A stretch of 64,000 nt of DNA, taken from Lactiplantibacillus plantarum EGD-AQ4. GTDB taxonomy: Bacteria > Bacillota > Bacilli > Lactobacillales > Lactobacillaceae. The stretch covers positions 1 through 64,000 of the forward strand of contig NZ_AVAQ01000049.1 in NCBI RefSeq assembly GCF_000463075.2, in the 5' to 3' direction. The first letter of the stretch is position 1. The number at the start of each line of letters is the position of its first letter. The notes beneath the pieces are model-generated. The model saw only the letters and a program-made list of their open reading frames with translations. It searched no databases and was not told the origin of the DNA. Made by a program: the position numbers and the translations under genes. Below, one piece after another: positions 1-8,482 of this stretch.

Positions 1-5
1 AGCAA

Positions 6-57
6 TTGTCAGCCGGTCCTGGAAGTCGGACTAGGACGCCTCACCGGCAGACGAACA
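6..57. repeat. Intergenic hairpin repeat, copy A
   Basis: About 51 bp closely resembling a second copy at 11167-11217. Both begin TTGTCAGCC, share a central TCGGACTAGG block and end GACGAACA. The outer arms can pair: GTCAGCCGG with CCGGCAGAC, one mismatch. In the other copy the arms are GTCAGCCAG and CTGGCTGAC, so one base pair differs by a paired change. Function unknown. Positions 58-320 show nothing else I can support. Confidence 0.55.
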
Positions 58-320
58 GGAATCTACCAACCGGCACTTTTTAATCATCTTTAATACACAC
101 GAATAACTAACACCTCGCGTATTGAGCATATTAGTGTACGTGTGCCGATTCAGGTGGGATAATGCGATAAAACATTAAGTTAAGTCCTGGCATGCATTAT
201 CCGTCGCTAGCGTTACTGCTGATTTCACCTACCCATTCGGCGCCTATGACAGCTCATATGTCGGCGGCTAGCCTGACTTGCCAGTGCAACCCAACTAGCA
301 AAGACCACGAATTTTCGGTC

Positions 321-362
321 AAAAAAAATCGCCACCCAACCTGAATTGGATAGCGACTTTGA
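321..362 (-). terminator. Rho-independent terminator of the LysM/P60 gene
   Basis: Read on the minus strand, a stem of AAGTCGC paired with GCGATTT, extended by TCCAA/TTGG, is followed by eight T. It lies just after the stop of the minus-strand LysM/P60 gene. Confidence 0.7.
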
Positions 363-378
363 TTGTTAAATAATCGTT

Positions 379-1467
379 TTAGAACATGTGGATAGCAAAA
401 CTTGGTGTGTAGTAAGTGGTGCTCTTGATTGAAACAGTTTCGCCTTCAGTTGGTGAGGCAATGTATTGACCGTTGCCTAAGTAAATCCCAACGTGGTAAG
501 GTGCTGAATCAGAACCCCAGAAAATCAAGTCGCCAGCTTGTGCTGAGCTAAATGATACGTGAGTACCAAGAGTAGCTTGGGCATAAGTGGTCCGGCCGAT
601 GGTACGACCAATCTTAGCAAAGGCAGCTTGCGTAAATGCAGAGCAGTCCATTTGTTCGTATGGTGTGCCTAAGTAAGTCTTAGCAGCGGCGATCAAAGCA
701 CTTGCTGAACCAGTCGTTGAAGAACTAGTCGTTGAAGTGGATGATGACGTCGTTGATGCGCTGTAGGCCGTTGCACTTACAGTCGTCGTTGAAGAACTAG
801 TTGTTGATGAACTAGTCGTGCTTGCAGATGAACTTGCTTGTGAGCTAGTTGAAGTTGCAGCAGCTGATTGAGTGCTGGTTGCAGTCGTGCTAGTTGAAGC
901 TGAACTTGCTTGTGAAGCTGAGCTTTGACTTGCAGAACTTTGGCTAGCAGAACTCGTTGAAGTTGCTGAGCTTGAGCTTGCTTGTGAAGCAACTGAGCTT
1001 GATGAAGCACTTGAAGTTACGCTGCTTGCACTAGCAGTTGAAGTGCTACTTGATTGAGCTGCAGTTGAGCTGCTTGATACTGCTTGGCTCGTACTACTTG
1101 CACTAGTAGTTGATGAGCTGGTAGCAGCTGCACTAGTCGTTGAGCTAGCAGCTTGTGAAGTTGAAGTTGCGGCACTAGTTGACTTAGCACTGCTTGCACT
1201 AGCAGTGGTCGTCTTAGTCGTAACCTTTTCACCAGTCTTAACGCCAGGAATGTTGATCGTCTTACCGGCGATGATTAAGTTAGGGTTGCTTAAGCCGTTA
1301 GCTTCGGCAATCTTGTTAACTGAAACATGGTACTTTTGTGAGTATGCCCAAACAGTGTCCCCTGCTTTGATAGTCATTGAATCGGCATTGGCAACTGCTT
1401 GACTAGTAACTAACATACCAGCTAAAGCAGCAGTTCCTAACATCACTTGTTTAATATTTACTTTCAC
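379..1467 (-). CDS. Secreted LysM-NlpC/P60 peptidoglycan endopeptidase with Ser/Ala/Thr-rich linker
   Basis: Predicted secreted wall hydrolase that cuts stem peptides (gamma-D-Glu-diaminopimelate type, by family). From the GTG start the protein has 362 residues: signal peptide (about 1-28), one LysM domain (about 31-76) for glycan binding, a linker of nearly 180 residues made almost only of Ser, Ala, Thr and Gln, and a C-terminal NlpC/P60 domain. Catalytic candidates are Cys275 (DCSAF) and His325 (YHVGIYLG). Upstream ATG is in frame at 1533, but the GTG at 1467 gives a normal signal peptide and lies downstream of GGAG, although the spacing is long. The linker resembles O-glycosylated linkers of lactobacillar autolysins; glycosylation is inference. 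A WalR-type box lies upstream. Confidence 0.9.
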   Translation of the reverse strand: MKVNIKQVMLGTAALAGMLVTSQAVANADSMTIKAGDTVWAYSQKYHVSVNKIAEANGLSNPNLIIAGKTINIPGVKTGEKVTTKTTTASASSAKSTSAATSTSQAASSTTSAAATSSSTTSASSTSQAVSSSSTAAQSSSTSTASASSVTSSASSSSVASQASSSSATSTSSASQSSASQSSASQASSASTSTTATSTQSAAATSTSSQASSSASTTSSSTTSSSTTTVSATAYSASTTSSSTSTTSSSTTGSASALIAAAKTYLGTPYEQMDCSAFTQAAFAKIGRTIGRTTYAQATLGTHVSFSSAQAGDLIFWGSDSAPYHVGIYLGNGQYIASPTEGETVSIKSTTYYTPSFAIHMF

Positions 1468-1579
1468 TTTAATAATGATCACTCCAAAAAGAATGTCACG
1501 TATGTACTTCAAGCCAACGTCTATACTACTCATTTTGTGTTACATACCAATACCAACAAAATAACAATATGTTACGAAA

Positions 1580-1596
1580 GTTACAAAACAGTAACA
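1580..1596 (-). promoter_or_regulatory. WalR (YycF)-type direct repeat box
   Basis: On the minus strand the sequence is TGTTAC-N5-TGTAAC, an exact fit to the published WalR consensus TGTWAH-N5-TGTWAH. It lies about 113 bp upstream of the wall-hydrolase start, and further TGTTA half-sites are nearby. WalRK controls wall hydrolases in Bacillus and Staphylococcus, so the context fits. Confidence 0.6.
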
Positions 1597-1708
1597 ATAA
1601 TTGGCCATCGTAACATTTCCAGCTTGAAACGCTATCATACCGGCATCTTTTTATTACTAAAATTTGCGTTTTTTCAAAACTTTTTTAAAAAAAACTTGCC
1701 GATTAATC

Positions 1709-1749
1709 AAAAAAAGCCGAATTTCAATAGTCAATGACTAGAAATTCGG
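1709..1749 (-). terminator. Rho-independent terminator
   Basis: A perfect 9-bp stem, CCGAATTTC with GAAATTCGG and a 15-nt loop, is followed on the minus strand by a T run. It terminates the minus-strand gene ending at 1795. Confidence 0.75.
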
Positions 1750-1794
1750 ATAATTGTTATGGTAAAAGCGACCAAACGTTCGGTTAATGCTGGT

Positions 1795-2130
1795 TTATTT
1801 TGGGCCACGTTGGCGATGATGGGTCCGTGGCAGTCCTAACAGCCAACGAATATCATTGCCCGTAAAATTCAGTTTCAAAAATTCGCCTTCCTGCCCTTTT
1901 TGGTACATGGTCGGCAAAACTTGTGCGTCTAATTTGATGACTTGCTGAGCAATTTCGTCGTCAAATAAATATTGGCGAGTGGCTGCTTCAATTGCTTTCA
2001 TCGCAAATATCTGATCAGCATTCTCAAATAGCTGTGACTTATCAAGGGTTAACTGCTCACTTTTGAACTTAGCATATGACTGGTCCAAAGCCTGTTCTGC
2101 TTGGGTGGTCAGTGCGGTGGTTGTCGTCAT
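1795..2130 (-). CDS. Hypothetical protein, 111 aa
   Basis: Start chosen at the ATG 8 nt after a perfect AGGAGG; an in-frame ATG three codons earlier lies inside the ribosome binding site. The product is helical-looking and soluble, with a central segment (AMKAIEAATRQYLFDDEIAQ) and a C-terminus ending LLGLPRTHHRQRGPK. It has no signal peptide or membrane segment. I do not recognise the family. It is a single gene with its own terminator, divergent from the gene at 2248. Confidence 0.65.
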   Translation of the reverse strand: MTTTTALTTQAEQALDQSYAKFKSEQLTLDKSQLFENADQIFAMKAIEAATRQYLFDDEIAQQVIKLDAQVLPTMYQKGQEGEFLKLNFTGNDIRWLLGLPRTHHRQRGPK

Positions 2131-2247
2131 GATGGGCACCTCCTAAATTTACCCCTTATTGTAACCGCTGCCGTCTCGTTTGGCTACGCTGAACCATGCT
2201 TTTTAACTAAAATTTGCTATACTGAATGGGCAAGGGAGGAAATTAAC

Positions 2248-2619
2248 TTGACGAAATCAAACGAACGCTATTATCAACCAACCGACATTAAGGACGCCCT
2301 CCAGACGATTCAAAAACTATTTAACACGTATACGGACGCCCCACTGACTCCCGAATTAATGGCCTATCATCAAAAATTAGTGAATCAATTATCAACAAAT
2401 TTATTGCCACTGGCCCAACAACAGGACGATCAATTACGCGTCAACCAAATCAATTCGATGATTGCGGTGATGCAAGACTGGCTCAAGCTGCGGTTAAACG
2501 GCCAAGTCTTCGGTGGTAAAATGCAACACTTCAAGTTTGTCAGCAACCAAAAGGCCCAATATAAGCGGCGTGTCCATAAAATTCGCGGCAACCGGAATCA
2601 CCGCGCCAGTCGCCACTAA
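2248..2619 (+). CDS. Hypothetical protein, 123 aa, TTG start
   Basis: A TTG start is proposed because AGGGAGGA lies 6 nt upstream and a -10-like TGCTATACT just before it; upstream in-frame codons overlap the divergent gene and lack a ribosome binding site. The protein has an amphipathic helical body with repeated Leu/Gln heptads (LVNQLSTNLLPLAQQQDDQL) and a very basic tail rich in Arg, His and Lys. It could bind nucleic acid or ribosome, but this is inference from charge only. No family recognised. The tRNA-Ala gene follows. Confidence 0.65.
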   Translation: MTKSNERYYQPTDIKDALQTIQKLFNTYTDAPLTPELMAYHQKLVNQLSTNLLPLAQQQDDQLRVNQINSMIAVMQDWLKLRLNGQVFGGKMQHFKFVSNQKAQYKRRVHKIRGNRNHRASRH

Positions 2620-2633
2620 TCGTTAACCTGGAC

Positions 2634-2661
2634 TTGCACCCGACTTATTTTGCGGTATACT
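2634..2661 (+). promoter_or_regulatory. Promoter of tRNA-Ala
   Basis: -35 TTGCAC, 16-bp spacer, -10 TATACT, ending 12 bp before the tRNA 5' end. Confidence 0.7.
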
Positions 2662-2673
2662 AAAAAGTGTATT

Positions 2674-2746
2674 GGGCCCTTAGCTCAGTTGGGAGAGCGC
2701 CTGCTTCGCATGCAGGAGGTCGTCGGTTCAAATCCGGTAGGGTCCA
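2674..2746 (+). tRNA. tRNA-Ala (anticodon CGC)
   Basis: A complete 73-nt cloverleaf. The acceptor is GGGCCCT with AGGGTCC, containing the G3:U70 wobble pair that is the alanine identity element. The anticodon stem CCTGC/GCAGG holds the loop TTCGCAT with anticodon CGC at 2707-2709, reading GCG. The T arm is GTCGG-TTCAAAT-CCGGT. The discriminator is A73 and CCA is not encoded. Confidence 0.95.
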
Positions 2747-2761
2747 TCTTTTTCTCGTCAA

Positions 2762-2807
2762 AACGCCATTCAGCACCTTTTTTCAAGGGACTGAATGGCG
2801 TTTTTTT
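2762..2807 (+). terminator. Terminator after tRNA-Ala
   Basis: The 12-bp stem AACGCCATTCAG/CTGAATGGCGTT runs into a T tract of nine. Confidence 0.85.
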
Positions 2808-2946
2808 GAGTCTGATTTTATGCTAAAAATATGATGCAACGTTCTGTTACTTTACAATTTTAACTGCTAAATTGCTGCTCGTCTCCCCCGACATCCATCG
2901 TGACTATCACTTTTGAATCATTTTATTAACAACTATTCTGGCAGTA

Positions 2947-3528
2947 TCAAAAGATTCGAAACACGTCAGGTGACAGCTTAAATACCGATTTAGAGACTTT
3001 ATACAGTCCAAAACCGATCAAATACCCCACTATATTTAAAATCAGATCATTAACATCAAACGTGCGGTTACCTAGATAGAAGAAACTCATCAGTAATTGG
3101 AGCGTCTCGATACCCAGAGTCGTTAGTCCGCCAAGGATAATATTGGGTCTAGCCTGACTAAATTGTTTGGGCCACAAGTACGCCACCAGTATTGACAACG
3201 GTAATAACAGTGCCAGATTTCCAATAATTTGGCTGGGTGCATACTGAAACAGCTCCAAAAAATTGAAGTTAGCAAGGTATTGTTTACCGAATCCATATTG
3301 ATACGCTTTTGAACTCCATTTAAAAGCCATTATTGGAAAGAATGTCACGCTCAGGAGCGCATAAATATACAGAAAGAATGCAATTAAGCCACTCACTTTA
3401 ACAACCGTCGCATGCCCATTGAAAAATTGCCGAATCAAAATATAAAAAAATAGTGGGATTATTATAATTAGCATGGTCCCAGCATCGATAATATAATCTG
3501 GCCCAAACCCATGTCCGTTGATCATCAT
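2947..3528 (-). CDS. VanZ-like integral membrane protein
   Basis: 193 residues from ATG-ATG, which follow AAGGGAG at about 11 nt; the longer reading frame to 3585 lacks a ribosome binding site. Four to five hydrophobic segments are visible. Typical VanZ features are FPI after a helix, NxxxLxPLSILVAYLWP, and a C-terminal NRTFDVNDLILNIVGYLIGF with the family's DVNDLILNxxG signature. VanZ proteins are linked to low-level teicoplanin resistance, but most chromosomal members have no known role. Single gene. Confidence 0.85.
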   Translation of the reverse strand: MMINGHGFGPDYIIDAGTMLIIIIPLFFYILIRQFFNGHATVVKVSGLIAFFLYIYALLSVTFFPIMAFKWSSKAYQYGFGKQYLANFNFLELFQYAPSQIIGNLALLLPLSILVAYLWPKQFSQARPNIILGGLTTLGIETLQLLMSFFYLGNRTFDVNDLILNIVGYLIGFGLYKVSKSVFKLSPDVFRIF

Positions 3529-3769
3529 GTCGATTATCACTCCCTTCAAGTATTTTGGGTTAATTCTCCACTCCGTATGAATCATTAATCCTATTAATAT
3601 TATCTATCAAAATTGTGATTTTTTTGCGACGACTCAATTTGAGCTTGCAGCACACCCTCACCCGCGCTCCCAGTTCAACAACGAAAAAATGTCTGGTATC
3701 TCGAAAATTCTCCCGAGATAACAGGCATTTCAAACGCATCAATTCAAGCACCGATACCCAATCCAACCA

Positions 3770-4081
3770 TTAACGATCGCCAGCCGACATTTCACGGCGG
3801 TCGATCACCGCACTATTTAAAAACCAGTGCCGGTGCCAGTCGCCACTTAGCGCGGTAAATGGTACGGGAGTCTTACCAGCCGCTTCTACCTGTTCAATCA
3901 AATAGTTGCGTAAGATCCACGGGTCGTTCAAGGACTGTTGGGTCAAATCAAATAAATGGTCTAGTTTAGTGACGCTGATGTTCAAATCAGCTGCGACTTG
4001 CGACTTCGTTAGCCCAGTTAACGCAAAGTTTGCTTGTAATTCTTCACGCGTGGCGCGCATTTGTTGTGGATTTAGTGACAT
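3770..4081 (-). CDS. DUF2316 family protein
   Basis: 103 residues after TAGGAGGA and 6 nt. The opening MSLNPQQMRATREEL and the WILRNYLIEQV segment fit the DUF2316 family. Residues about 24-45 (LTKSQVAADLNISVTKLDHL) look like a helix-turn-helix, so a DNA-binding role is plausible. It is encoded divergently from the TetR gene at 4301; families like this often neighbour regulators, but no function is established. Confidence 0.75.
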   Translation of the reverse strand: MSLNPQQMRATREELQANFALTGLTKSQVAADLNISVTKLDHLFDLTQQSLNDPWILRNYLIEQVEAAGKTPVPFTALSGDWHRHWFLNSAVIDRREMSAGDR

Positions 4082-4300
4082 TGTTCAATTCCTCCTATAA
4101 AAGGGTCCTTTTAATTGATCATCATGCAGCGCAGCCCCCGTCGGCCCAATCACGATTGTAAGTGGCACCAATTTTCAACCGGGTCCTACTAACAGGGCTC
4201 CCTGCTACGGTTAACAAACCGTAACAGCTATTATAGTCGCCTGACGCCATTAAGGAAGTGCCGTTTTGAGACAAATATGGGATTGGTGTATCATAAACAC

Positions 4301-4891
4301 ATGACAAAAATTATAATGAATAATCAAATGAAGATTGACCAGCGAACCCATCAAACGCACCGCAAGTTAATGACCGCGCTGCAAGCCCACTTTGCGGCGC
4401 AAACGCCCTTCAATCAATTGACCGTCAAACAGCTTTGCCACGATGCCCATGTTGGGCGTGCGACCTTTTATCGGCATCACCAAGACATTGCAGATATTAT
4501 CACTGTCGAATACCTGATTGCCTTACAGGAACTCGGCCACGCGCTTAATAGTTTGGAAAACCCGACCTATGCCACAATTGCAGGGGCCGTTATCACCACC
4601 ATGCGCGCACACTTGAATTTACCCCGACTGGCCGCTTGGGCGCATTGTGCTGACCGGATTCTTCCACTAGAAGTTGGCTTTGCCCAGCAACTACTCACCG
4701 CATTAGCGATTCAAGCGCCACACCCGCACTTCATCGCGACTTTTCTGGGCCACAGTTGCCATCAATTTGCTTGGCAACTCGCGACAACTCAGCCGGCACT
4801 CAATCGCATTGAGACGTATCGCCTCTTCATTCAGCTCGTCCCGAATGTTTTGCAAGCCCCAACGATTCCCGCCGATACTAGTTTGGGCTGA
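4301..4891 (+). CDS. TetR/AcrR family regulator
   Basis: The N-terminal HTH is clear: FNQLTVKQLCHDAHVGRATF, then YRHHQDI (recognition helix and the F/Y-YxHFxxK-like ending). The C-terminal 130 residues form the ligand domain, of unknown ligand. The start is uncertain: ATG at 4277, 4301 or 4331 (MKIDQRT) are in frame and none has a strong ribosome binding site. 4301 is a compromise with weak GGTG upstream. It precedes the Dyp-type peroxidase gene by 240 bp and may control it or the divergent DUF2316 gene; this is inference. 4892-5131 holds no recognised element except the peroxidase ribosome binding site. Confidence 0.8.
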   Translation: MTKIIMNNQMKIDQRTHQTHRKLMTALQAHFAAQTPFNQLTVKQLCHDAHVGRATFYRHHQDIADIITVEYLIALQELGHALNSLENPTYATIAGAVITTMRAHLNLPRLAAWAHCADRILPLEVGFAQQLLTALAIQAPHPHFIATFLGHSCHQFAWQLATTQPALNRIETYRLFIQLVPNVLQAPTIPADTSLG

Positions 4892-5131
4892 GACTGACTG
4901 GTCGAAATAACGACTAGCAGCAAACTCGTCGGACCAAAAAAACGCGCTAGGCTAACCGTTTGACGTCACGATGAGCATCTAGAAACTTCGTGTCCAGTTT
5001 GAGGACTACTTTACACGCCGCTAGCTGACTCATAATTATATTTATTTACTAACCCCAAAGTGGGCGTCTTTATTTGACGCTTCTCGACTAGCCAGTTACG
5101 CTAGACTTATCAAAGCTACGGAGGGGATTAC

Positions 5132-6085
5132 ATGCCAATCAATCCAAGTCACGCCCAAGATGTCTGGAAAGACGTCGGAGAACACGTTCAATTCACAGTT
5201 CTTCAGTTAAACCGCCAGGATCCGCAACACGACCGTGAAGTCTTCCAAGAATTTGCTGACCGGTCACAAGCCATTATTCGTTCCTTACGCATCCGCGACG
5301 CCAAGCCCGAGACCGGTACCCAACTGAAAGTTAGCATCGGTATTAGTAGTAGCGCTTGGGATTACCTCTTCCCGGATGCCCCCAAGCCACGCGAACTCGA
5401 GACCTATACGACATTACACGGTCCCAAGTACAGTATGCCCGCAACTGCCGGTGACCTCTTCTTCCACATTCGCGCTAGCAACGAAGCGGTCGTTTATGAG
5501 TGCCAAACGCAATTTCAGCGGGTGCTTGCACCCATCACATCGGTTCTCGACGAAACTAAGGGGTTCCGCTACTTCGAAGGCCGCGCCATCATTGGTTTCA
5601 TCGACGGGACCGAAGCGCCTGCCATCGAAGACGCCGCTGATTACGCCTTAGTTGGCGAGGAAGATCCGCAGTTCATCAACGGCTCCTACGCCTTCGCTCA
5701 AAAATGGCAACATGACATGCCAATTTGGGAACACATGACGACTGGCGACCAAGAAAAGGCAGTCGGACGCGAAAAGTTCAGCGATTTTGAATTGGACGAC
5801 GACGATAAATTCAAGAACGCCCATAACGTTGCTTCCAAGTATGAAATCGATGGGGTCGAACAAAAAATCGTTCGGATGAACGTCCCATACGCGCAACCCG
5901 CTGTGGGTAATATTGGCACCTATTTCATCGGCTATGCACGTCACTGGACTGTCACCAAGGGCATGTTACAAAACATGGTCGACCAAGGCGACTTCCTACT
6001 GACCTTCTCCAAACTGCTGTCCGGCCAAGTCTTCTTCATTCCATCACGGGACTTGCTGGCGCAAATTGCGGATGATGACTTTTAA
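5132..6085 (+). CDS. Dyp-type heme peroxidase
   Basis: 317 residues, the usual length for B-type dye-decolourising peroxidases. The signature GxxDG is GFIDG at 155-159 with catalytic Asp158. His231 (KNAHNVASK) is the probable proximal heme ligand, and Arg248 and Asn250 (IVRMN) match the distal Arg and Asn of this family. No Tat signal is visible, so the enzyme is cytoplasmic. It uses H2O2 to oxidise a substrate not known here. Lactobacilli do not make heme, so activity would need an outside supply. ATG follows GGAGGGG by 7 nt. It ends at a terminator shared with the convergent exporter gene. Confidence 0.92.
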   Translation: MPINPSHAQDVWKDVGEHVQFTVLQLNRQDPQHDREVFQEFADRSQAIIRSLRIRDAKPETGTQLKVSIGISSSAWDYLFPDAPKPRELETYTTLHGPKYSMPATAGDLFFHIRASNEAVVYECQTQFQRVLAPITSVLDETKGFRYFEGRAIIGFIDGTEAPAIEDAADYALVGEEDPQFINGSYAFAQKWQHDMPIWEHMTTGDQEKAVGREKFSDFELDDDDKFKNAHNVASKYEIDGVEQKIVRMNVPYAQPAVGNIGTYFIGYARHWTVTKGMLQNMVDQGDFLLTFSKLLSGQVFFIPSRDLLAQIADDDF

Positions 6086-6115
6086 TTTCGCTTAATAACC
6101 AGACCTGTATGACGC

Positions 6116-6171
6116 AAAAACGGCTCTGAAACCAACCTCCGAATCGGAAGCTGGCTCAGAACCGTTTTTTT
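6116..6171. terminator. Bidirectional terminator
   Basis: AACGGCTCTGA pairs with TCAGAACCGTT apart from one mismatch, with A and T runs on both sides, between convergent peroxidase and MFS genes. It overlaps the MFS stop codon. Confidence 0.75.
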
Positions 6172-7507
6172 AATCATTTGATGATTTCCGTGCAATATTA
6201 ATAGCTGCTAGCGTTGAGATCAGCATTAATCCTGTCATAATCATGACAGCTGTATTGTACGAAACGACTGGACTAGCAATGCCGGCCGTCATTAACGTGA
6301 TGATTGACAACCCAACTGAGCTCCCAATCTGATGCACCATGTTGACCACGCCCGATGCCGAGCCCGCAATAGCCGCATCCGTATTCGCGACCCCCGCGAC
6401 CGTCAGTGGACTCAAAGAAAAGCCTTGGCCAATCCCGATAATCACCATTGGAATCGCAATCGCCGTCACGTAGCCCGCGCGTACGCCGACCAGCGCGGCC
6501 ATCAATAAGCCGACTAACGTAATCAGTTCCCCCGCAATCAAGATTTGATTGTTCGTGAATCGGTTATTCAAACGTGACACCAGGGTGGCGAAGATAAATT
6601 GAGGCACCGTTTCAGGCAAAAAGCCTAGCGCAGCCATTAATGGCGTAAAATGATAAACATTTTGCATCGCTTGTGGTGTTAAGAAGAAGTACGAAATCAT
6701 CGCACCGAGAAAGAAGAACCGCGCCACATAGGCACTACTCCGTTCACGGTCAGCGAATAATTTCAATGGCATGATTGGATGGTTTGAGCGGTGTTCTTGC
6801 CATACAAACGCTGCCAGGACAATAATCGCAATGATAATCGTTAACACCGGATTTTTAGCACCATTAATCCCGTAGACCAGCGCAATGATCCCAATCACTG
6901 ATAATAATGAGCCCAACCAATCCAGCTTGCCAGTACTGCGCTGACTAACCGGAACAAATTTCAAAGTCAATAAGAGCATCACAATGCCAATCGGCACGTT
7001 CAATAGGAAGCCCAGTCGCCAAGTCGTGTAACTGGAGATCAACCCACCAATCACGAGGCCAAAGCTCGCGCCCAGACCACCGGTAGCGCCATAATACACA
7101 ATCGCGCGTGTCCGCATGTTATCTTGATACGTATCCATTAGTAACGCGAGCGTCGTCGGTGCCAGAATAGCGGAACCAATCCCTTGCAGTGCCCGCATGC
7201 TAATAATCATCCCCGCACTCGTCGAGAGTCCGACCAGTAACGAGCCAATGCTAAAAATCACCAAGCCAATCAAGAAAATCTTGCGCCGTCCAAAAATATC
7301 CCCGGCACGGCCACCGAGCATTAACAAGCCACCAAACGTCAGCGCGTAGGCGTTCGTCACCCACGAGAGCGCTTGGGCTGACAAATTCAAGTCAGCGGCG
7401 ATTTTGACCGTACTGGTAAAAACAATCGAATTATCCAGCAGAATCATAAAATAACTAATCAGAATAATTGGCAAAATGATGCCAAACCGTTGTTGTGTTC
7501 TATTCAT
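6170..7507 (-). CDS. MFS multidrug exporter, DHA2-like
   Basis: 445 residues with about 13-14 membrane segments. MFS drug-proton antiporter motifs are in order: LLDNSIV in TM1 (motif D1), GRAGDIFGRRK in loop 2-3 (motif A), RALQGIGSAILAPTTLALL in TM4 (motif B) and GATGGLGASFGLVIGGLI in TM5 (motif C). It probably exports toxic hydrophobic compounds by proton exchange. Its promoter carries the same operator as the merR gene just upstream, so the MerR protein most likely controls it. Confidence 0.88.
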   Translation of the reverse strand: MNRTQQRFGIILPIILISYFMILLDNSIVFTSTVKIAADLNLSAQALSWVTNAYALTFGGLLMLGGRAGDIFGRRKIFLIGLVIFSIGSLLVGLSTSAGMIISMRALQGIGSAILAPTTLALLMDTYQDNMRTRAIVYYGATGGLGASFGLVIGGLISSYTTWRLGFLLNVPIGIVMLLLTLKFVPVSQRSTGKLDWLGSLLSVIGIIALVYGINGAKNPVLTIIIAIIVLAAFVWQEHRSNHPIMPLKLFADRERSSAYVARFFFLGAMISYFFLTPQAMQNVYHFTPLMAALGFLPETVPQFIFATLVSRLNNRFTNNQILIAGELITLVGLLMAALVGVRAGYVTAIAIPMVIIGIGQGFSLSPLTVAGVANTDAAIAGSASGVVNMVHQIGSSVGLSIITLMTAGIASPVVSYNTAVMIMTGLMLISTLAAINIARKSSND

Positions 7508-7540
7508 GTTTGCTTACCTCAATCTTTAATTAATAGCCAC

Positions 7541-7571
7541 AGTCTATAACCTTAAAGTAACTTCAAGGCAA
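7541..7571 (-). promoter_or_regulatory. MerR-type promoter/operator of the MFS gene
   Basis: On the minus strand: -35 TTGCCT, 19-bp spacer TGAAGTAACTTTAAGGTTA, -10 TAGACT. The spacer holds the dyad CTTGAAGTAACTTTAAGG. The over-long 19-bp spacing is the hallmark of promoters that MerR regulators activate by untwisting DNA. The same site lies before merR. Confidence 0.75.
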
Positions 7572-7603
7572 GCTTTTTTCTGAAAATAATTTATTTTTTG
7601 CAA

Positions 7604-7681
7604 AAAAAGGCCCTGCAAGCACGGCGTAATCATCCAACTCAATTAAGTTAGAATGGTTGTGCCGACTCACAAGGGCCTTTT
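7604..7681 (-). terminator. Terminator of merR
   Basis: Arms AAAAGGCCCTTG and its partner CAGGGCCTTTT plus an inner GTGCCG/CGGCAC pairing close a long hairpin, with T runs on the minus strand. It separates merR from the exporter's own promoter. Confidence 0.65.
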
Positions 7682-7721
7682 CATGATTGTCCCTAGTCAC
7701 TTTTTAAGTTGCAGCTAGTCA

Positions 7722-8123
7722 CTAGTCATGATTATGTTGTCGTTCCAAAGCACGCAGCTCTTCTTCCGCTTCCTGCATGTGGTCATAATAATGATCCAAC
7801 TTGTAATGCAAGTGGTCGATTGCCGCCTGAATGTCATCACGTCTTTCTTCCATTTCTTCGAGCTGCGTCTTCAATAAATCGACCTGCTCACTCGTATTAT
7901 CTTCCTGAGCATCAAATAACTGAATATAGCGCCGCAAATTCACAATGCTCATCCCAGCGGCTCGCATCTGGCGGACAAACACGATTCGCCGAATAATCCG
8001 GTCATCGATTTCCCGATTCCCCGTCTCACTGCGGTCGATAGCTGGAATCAGCCCTTCCTTTTCATAATACCGAATCGCCGCCGAAGATACGCCCGTCTGC
8101 TCACTTGCTTGTTTGATATTCAT
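7722..8123 (-). CDS. MerR family transcriptional regulator
   Basis: 133 residues. The N-terminal winged HTH begins MNIKQASEQTGVSSAAIRYY and continues EKEGLIPAIDRSETGNRE, the standard MerR pattern. Residues about 75-125 form the long dimerisation coiled coil, rich in Leu, Glu and Gln. The tail has several His (HYYDHMQEAEE, ERQHNHD) but no Cys, so it is not a classic metal sensor; an organic effector is more likely. Its own promoter and that of the downstream MFS exporter carry near-identical dyads, so it should autoregulate and switch on the exporter. Confidence 0.9.
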   Translation of the reverse strand: MNIKQASEQTGVSSAAIRYYEKEGLIPAIDRSETGNREIDDRIIRRIVFVRQMRAAGMSIVNLRRYIQLFDAQEDNTSEQVDLLKTQLEEMEERRDDIQAAIDHLHYKLDHYYDHMQEAEEELRALERQHNHD

Positions 8124-8170
8124 TAGAAGACCTCCATATTACTAATTTGAATTACACCATTCATGGCCCT

Positions 8171-8201
8171 ATTATCTAACCTTCAAGTTACTTCAAGGCA
8201 A
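8171..8201 (-). promoter_or_regulatory. MerR-type promoter/operator of merR
   Basis: -35 TTGCCT, 19-bp spacer with dyad CTTGAAGTAACTTGAAGG, -10 GATAAT. It differs from the exporter's site at one position in the spacer. The rest of 8202-8482 shows only the ubiE ribosome binding site. Confidence 0.75.
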
Positions 8202-8482
8202 GCCCCAAAATGATTTTTTCATTAATTTCGATTTTACGTCATGCACACTAGCCGACTTGGCAACTCCAATCCAAGCTACTAATCCTGACTAATCATGATT
8301 AAATCACCGGCATTCGCGGCTGGTCGTTCAACGCAGTTCCAATCAAATCACCGTGTTTTAGAATGAACGCGCTCGCCGGCTCTAATAAGCGCACCCAATT
8401 TATTGTCGTTTTTCCCATGCAAGCGGCCTGACATCTGCTATAGTTAAGTCATAAAGATAGTAATTTACAGGAGGCTCTCAAC

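Noticed and set aside
777-1232. Long open frames antisense or shifted in the wall-hydrolase linker
   Set aside because: They arise from the Ser/Ala/Thr codon repetition and encode Leu/Gln-rich products with no start signals.
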